Source of the DNA: JBECKX01 sp964468475
Lineage (GTDB): Bacteria; Zixibacteria; MSB-5A5; CAIYYT01
Length of the DNA: 64,000 nucleotides
Assembly: GCA_964468475.1 (NCBI GenBank)
Contig: CAYXUL010000005.1
Span: forward strand, 1-64,000
Direction of reading: 5' to 3'
The notes beneath the pieces are model-generated. The model saw only the letters and a list, made by a program, of their open reading frames with translations. It was not told the DNA's origin and made no database searches. Below, one piece after another: positions 60,373 through 64,000 of this stretch (its first letter is position 1; each line of letters starts with the position of its first letter). The translations under genes and the position numbers were made by a program.

Positions 60373-61875
60373 ATGAATAAGAAGATGAACATTGCCTACG
60401 TGGCCAGTGAAATCGCACCATATTCGAAAACGGGTGGATTGGCTGACGTTGCCGGTTCGCTTCCGCAACAGATCGCGGGCAAGCGCGCTAACGTCGTTCT
60501 GTTTTCGCCCAAGTATGGGAGTATCGCTTCTGAGCAGTGGGATCTTTTCAGGGTCTCCGACATCAGCGATTTGTCCCTTTGGCTTGCTGGACGTCAGTAC
60601 TGCTTCACGATCCTGCAGAAGCAGGACAAGAAACGCATGCTCAAGACATACTTTGTCGAATGTGATGAACTCTTCGACAGGCCGGGAATGTATGTCGATC
60701 CCAAGACAGGGAAGGATTATCCCGACAACGATATCCGTTTCGCGTTTTTCGCACGCGCTGTCCTGATCACACTCGAAAAGCTGGGTTTCAAGCCCGACAT
60801 TATTCATGTCAACGATTGGCAATCCGCCTTGATCCCGGCCTACCTGAAAACCGCTGAGCGCGACCATCCTTTCTTCAAAGATACCAAGACTGTACTGACG
60901 ATCCATAACGTCGCCTATCAGGGGCTTTTCCCGCAGGAATCTTTCGAGAAACTGGGAATCAACAAGCAGTTCCTTTATCCGGCTTCACCGTTCGAATTCT
61001 GGGGCAAGCTAAACTACCTTAAAGCCGGCGTTGTTTACTCCGATGTGGTCAACACCGTCAGTGAAACCTACGCGCAGGAGATTCAGTCCTCCAACGAGTT
61101 CGGCTTTGGTTTGGAAGGGGTGCTCCGTGACAAGAGGAATTCCCTGTTCGGAGTGGTAAACGGCGTTGACTACGCAACCTGGTCGCCGGAGAATGACACC
61201 GTTATCAAGCGGCCATACAACGCCAACAACCTCGAGGAAAAACTCGAGAACAAGAGAGAACTGCTGCGCTACTGTGGACTATCAGCCAAGCGCGCTGACA
61301 AACCGCTCATCGGAATAATCGGCCGGCTCACGGACCAGAAGGGCTTTGATCTGGTGGAGGAAATTTCCGACGAGCTGTTCAAGGATGATATCACTTTGAT
61401 TCTTCTGGGCACCGGCGATGAGAAGTACCACAAGCTGTTCCAAAAGCTGGAGAAACGGTACTCAGATCGCGTCAGCACACACCTTAAATTTGATGAGCAC
61501 CTCGCACATTTGATTGAGGCCGGAGCTGACATATTCCTGATGCCATCCCGTTTCGAGCCTTGTGGTCTGAACCAGCTCTATAGCCTCCGCTACGGCACTG
61601 TCCCCATTGCGCACAAGACCGGCGGCCTGGCGGATACCATCATCAATTACGATGGCAACGGCAACAAACGCCGTGCCACCGGATTTCTCTTCGATGAGTA
61701 TTCCGGTGAGGCTTTGCTGCAGGCGATCAGGAATGCGCTTGAGCTATATAACAAGACCCGTAGCTGGCGCGCCATGATGAAGCGCGGGATGAAGCAGGAC
61801 TTTTCCTGGAAGAAGTCGGCTAAGAAGTATCTCGAGCTCTACGAGAAAGCTCTCGGCATCAAGGCAGCAACGTAG
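60373..61875 (+). CDS. glgA: Glycogen synthase
   Basis: This 500-residue GT5 enzyme extends alpha-1,4-glucan from ADP-glucose. Signatures are NIAYVASEIAPYSKTGGLADVAGSLP (the KTGGL loop binds the nucleotide sugar), HVNDWQSALIPAYLKT, LTIHNVAYQGLFP, GVVNGVDYATWSPE, and LMPSRFEPCGLNQLYSLRYG with the E-x7-E type C-terminal site. GACTGAGGGG lies upstream of the ATG. It follows galT closely. A hairpin with no T-run lies 30 bases after the stop. Confidence 0.97.
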   Translation: MNKKMNIAYVASEIAPYSKTGGLADVAGSLPQQIAGKRANVVLFSPKYGSIASEQWDLFRVSDISDLSLWLAGRQYCFTILQKQDKKRMLKTYFVECDELFDRPGMYVDPKTGKDYPDNDIRFAFFARAVLITLEKLGFKPDIIHVNDWQSALIPAYLKTAERDHPFFKDTKTVLTIHNVAYQGLFPQESFEKLGINKQFLYPASPFEFWGKLNYLKAGVVYSDVVNTVSETYAQEIQSSNEFGFGLEGVLRDKRNSLFGVVNGVDYATWSPENDTVIKRPYNANNLEEKLENKRELLRYCGLSAKRADKPLIGIIGRLTDQKGFDLVEEISDELFKDDITLILLGTGDEKYHKLFQKLEKRYSDRVSTHLKFDEHLAHLIEAGADIFLMPSRFEPCGLNQLYSLRYGTVPIAHKTGGLADTIINYDGNGNKRRATGFLFDEYSGEALLQAIRNALELYNKTRSWRAMMKRGMKQDFSWKKSAKKYLELYEKALGIKAAT

Positions 61876-61904
61876 TACACAAACTGCAGTTTGCCTGAAA
61901 CTTT

Positions 61905-61932
61905 GGCCGCCAGTCGTCCTCGCCTGGCGGCC
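61905..61932. repeat. Intergenic hairpin sharing its stem with 44536-44563
   Basis: GGCCGCCAG (61905-61913) pairs with CTGGCGGCC (61924-61932) around a 10-base loop (TCGTCCTCGC). The stem is identical to that at 44536 while the loops differ. It follows glgA by 29 bases but has no T-run. Confidence 0.7.
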
Positions 61933-62067
61933 TAATGCATAGAGGCCAGACTCTGGGAAGAGGTCATTCTTGTTTGTCATCGCGCTGCCGGTGTGGTACC
62001 CGTATCGTAGGAGCACCCGCGTGTGCCCTTGTTCGATGGATGGGTCAAATGGTTTGTGCGCGGCATC

Positions 62068-62841
62068 CTAACTCTCATCCACCACACCATTCTTCAATAC
62101 CCCAACCCCCTCAACCTCAATCTCGATCGAATCGCCGGCCACCATCGGCCCGATTCCTTTCGGCGTGCCGGTCACGATCAAATCACCCACGTCGAGCGTC
62201 ATCACATGACTCATAAAGCTGATTAATTCCGGAATAGGAAAAATCATGTAGCTTGCGTCGGATGACTGCCGCACTTCGCCATTCAATCTCGACTCGACTT
62301 TGAGCTTCAGATAATCAAGCCCTGTCACCAGATAGGGACCTACAGGGCAGAATGTGTCGAATCCCTTTGCCCGCGTCCATTGCGTGTCTTTCTTCTGCAG
62401 ATCGCGCGCGGTCACATCATTCACGCAGGTAACTCCAAAGATCGCTTTCTCAACGTCCTGCGCGGAGGCTCGATGCAGACGTGTTCCCAGTACTACTCCG
62501 ATTTCCGCTTCGTAATCGACTCGCTGAGCTTGCTCGGGGCGTACGATATTCATACCCGGCGACAGCAGGGCGGTAGGGGGCTTCATAAACAGCACGGGCT
62601 CGGCAGGTACCTCATCGGCCGACTGGCTCTCCTTGACATGCTCTGCATAGTTAAGGCCCACACAAACGATCTTGTTCGGCTCAACAGGCGGCAGCAGCTC
62701 AACCGATTCAAGCGGCACCCTTTCGTTGATAATCTCAAACTCTCCCGGAACCTTACCGTGAATCAGGGTAATCTGGTCCTCTTCAACTACACCCCAGTGA
62801 ATTTCGTCTTGGTGCTTGAATCGGCAGTATTTCTCAGTCAT
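62068..62841 (-). CDS. Fumarylacetoacetate hydrolase (FAH) family protein
   Basis: GGAG precedes the ATG. The 257-residue protein matches the FAH fold: IVCVGLNYAEHVKES near residue 57, EPVLFMKPPTALLSPG, VDYEAEIGVVLGTRLHRASA with the metal-binding Glu-Ala-Glu, CVNDVTARDLQKKDTQWTRAKGFDTFCPVGPYLV, and DLIVTGTPKGIGPM at the end. Members cleave C-C bonds or decarboxylate. The substrate is unknown. It lies 7 bases after the deacetylase-family gene and is last in the minus-strand operon. Confidence 0.93.
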   Translation of the reverse strand: MTEKYCRFKHQDEIHWGVVEEDQITLIHGKVPGEFEIINERVPLESVELLPPVEPNKIVCVGLNYAEHVKESQSADEVPAEPVLFMKPPTALLSPGMNIVRPEQAQRVDYEAEIGVVLGTRLHRASAQDVEKAIFGVTCVNDVTARDLQKKDTQWTRAKGFDTFCPVGPYLVTGLDYLKLKVESRLNGEVRQSSDASYMIFPIPELISFMSHVMTLDVGDLIVTGTPKGIGPMVAGDSIEIEVEGVGVLKNGVVDES

Positions 62842-62848
62842 AACTCCA

Positions 62849-63787
62849 CTATCCTTCCAATAATCCTCTTAGATGAAGCTCAGAGCAGCGGGCCAACACG
62901 TCTAGATCGTAGCCCCCTTCAAGAAATGAGACAACACGTCCATCACAATACTCTTCAGCCATATCTGTTATCAACTTTGTTACTCGTACAAAATCCGCAT
63001 CATTCAGTCGCAATGAAGCCAGCGGGTCATCCTCGTGTGCATCAAACCCCGCAGACACCAGAATCAATTGCGGCTTGAATTCACTCATTGCTGCGGTCCA
63101 CGCCGGCTCGAGCATTCTGAATGCCTCCTCACCATCGGTTCCGGCACCCAGCGGAATGTTTAGCGTGTAGCCTTCACCCTTATCTTTGCCTTGCTGATTC
63201 GCCGCGCCGGTGCCGGGATAAAACGGAAACTGATGCCAGCTAGTGTAGTGCACGGTATCATCATTATAAAACGCCCACTGCGTGCCGTTGCCGTGGTGTA
63301 CATCGAAATCAAGAATCGCAACCCGCTTGACCCCGCAGGTGGCCTGCGCATGTCGCGCTGCCCCGGCAATATTATTGAATATGCAAAACCCCATCGCGCG
63401 CCCATACTCAGCGTGATGCCCCGGCGGTCGCACCGCTACGAAGGCGCGATCCAGCCTGCCGGATGCCACCTCCTCAACTGCTTCCAAACCGCCACCGTAG
63501 GCGAGTGCGGCAGCCTGTGACGTATGTTGATTCACGTAGGTGTCGGCATCGAGGAGCCGGACCCGGTCAACCTCAAGTGAGAGGATGTTCTCGACAAACT
63601 GCGGGTCGTGATTGCGCTCGATTTCTTCGCGGGTTGCTTCACGCGCTTCGAGCCGCTGCAATTCCTTCTCTATCCCCGAGTCGCGCAGGCGGACAAAAAC
63701 AGCTTTCAACCGGCCCTCATGCTCCGGGTGGCCTTCGCAGGTGTGAAGCAGGCACTTCTCATGGGTAATCAATCCAACCTTGCGCAT
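62849..63787 (-). CDS. Histone deacetylase/acetylpolyamine amidohydrolase family protein
   Basis: This 312-residue zinc hydrolase shows the family motifs: VRPPGHHAEYGRAMGFCIFNNIAGAARHAQ (the His-His charge relay), VAILDFDVHHGNGTQWAFYNDD with two Zn ligands, LVSAGFDAHEDDPLASL with the third, and EGGYDLDVLARC. Bacterial relatives act on acetylated polyamines or small molecules. Protein deacetylation is not implied. It starts three bases after the MATE stop. Confidence 0.94.
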   Translation of the reverse strand: MRKVGLITHEKCLLHTCEGHPEHEGRLKAVFVRLRDSGIEKELQRLEAREATREEIERNHDPQFVENILSLEVDRVRLLDADTYVNQHTSQAAALAYGGGLEAVEEVASGRLDRAFVAVRPPGHHAEYGRAMGFCIFNNIAGAARHAQATCGVKRVAILDFDVHHGNGTQWAFYNDDTVHYTSWHQFPFYPGTGAANQQGKDKGEGYTLNIPLGAGTDGEEAFRMLEPAWTAAMSEFKPQLILVSAGFDAHEDDPLASLRLNDADFVRVTKLITDMAEEYCDGRVVSFLEGGYDLDVLARCSELHLRGLLEG

Positions 63788-63790
63788 TTG

Positions 63791-64000
63791 CTAACCGTGA
63801 ACCTCTTTAGTCTTCCATTTCCCGCGGCTGAACCAGTACATCAAAATCATCCCCTTCACGACCGTAGTCGACGTTATCGCCCACCACACGCCATTGACTC
63901 CAACACCAAGCGTGATTGCAATATAATAGGCCAGTGGGTAGCGGGCAATCGAACCGCCGATCGAAACAATCATCGCGGGTAACGTATCCCCAGCGCCGGC
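63791..64000 (-). CDS. MATE-type efflux transporter, C-terminal end (rest outside window)
   Basis: The frame runs off the window end (9 codons before the visible ATG-like residue at 63973). About 69 residues are seen, with two membrane segments: IGGSIARYPLAYYIAITLGV, and GVWWAITSTTVVKGMILMYW. The ending WFSRGKWKTKEVHG is as in many NorM-type MATE proteins. It is upstream of the hydrolase-family genes in one operon. Confidence 0.8.
   Translation of the reverse strand, partial: AGAGDTLPAMIVSIGGSIARYPLAYYIAITLGVGVNGVWWAITSTTVVKGMILMYWFSRGKWKTKEVHG

Overview
The window looks like a chromosomal contig from an uncultured Gram-negative bacterium, most likely Candidatus Zixibacteria or a close relative in the FCB group. 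That assignment is an inference. It rests on five secreted proteins that all end in a paired dockerin-like EF-hand module finishing in a GGGPAP-type tail, on SBBP and FG-GAP secreted proteins, and on the gene order pheT-zapB-zapA-rny-ymdB-folD. I see no phage, transposase, CRISPR array or conjugation gene. One 100-N assembly gap lies at 43903-44002.

Layout. 1-5471 is a housekeeping run: the end of pheT, two small division proteins, RNase Y with a structured leader, a YmdB-type phosphodiesterase and FolD. 5485-14278 holds secreted or lipoprotein genes, a large dockerin-tagged protein, CstA, a membrane glycosyltransferase-like protein and a tRNA-Gly/tRNA-Cys pair behind a near-consensus promoter. 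14313-21525 holds PepA, GpmA, an ArsC-like protein, a histone-H1-like/SRPBCC fusion, a sugar-binding-like secreted protein and a reaction-centre-type di-heme cytochrome. 21694-26847 holds two tandem SBBP-repeat/dockerin paralogues and a TPR lipoprotein. 27022-37971 is a mix of short transcription units: an RRM protein, Fe-S, SDR, MscS, GNAT, PpsR, GYD, a HIBADH-like dehydrogenase, a PaaK-like ligase and an AGCS symporter. 38240-43675 holds a lipoprotein di-heme peroxidase and two tandem FG-GAP/dockerin paralogues. 44003-52751 is a dense plus-strand block: SRPBCC, GlyA, a thiamine-binding-type protein, CutA, SAM hydrolase, NrdR, TatC, ferredoxin, LapA-like, archease and RtcB. 52928-57112 is a minus-strand run: PurD, a TPR protein, a cysteine-synthase-like enzyme and a DUF1573 protein. 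57466-61875 is a sugar-nucleotide/glycogen cluster: a Cys-rich protein, a GlmU-like protein, GalT and GlgA. 62068-64000 is a minus-strand operon: a MATE C-terminus, a histone-deacetylase-family hydrolase and a FAH-family hydrolase.

The strongest candidates for something little described are the shared C-terminal dockerin-like tag on five unrelated exported architectures without a cohesin in view, the H1-tail/SRPBCC fusion, a nested structured element after rtcB (52769-52837), a structured leader in front of rny (2085-2178), an SD-overlapping hairpin in front of the cysteine-synthase-like gene, and two intergenic hairpins with identical stems. All folds were made by eye and no database search was run. 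Domain names come from recognising motifs.
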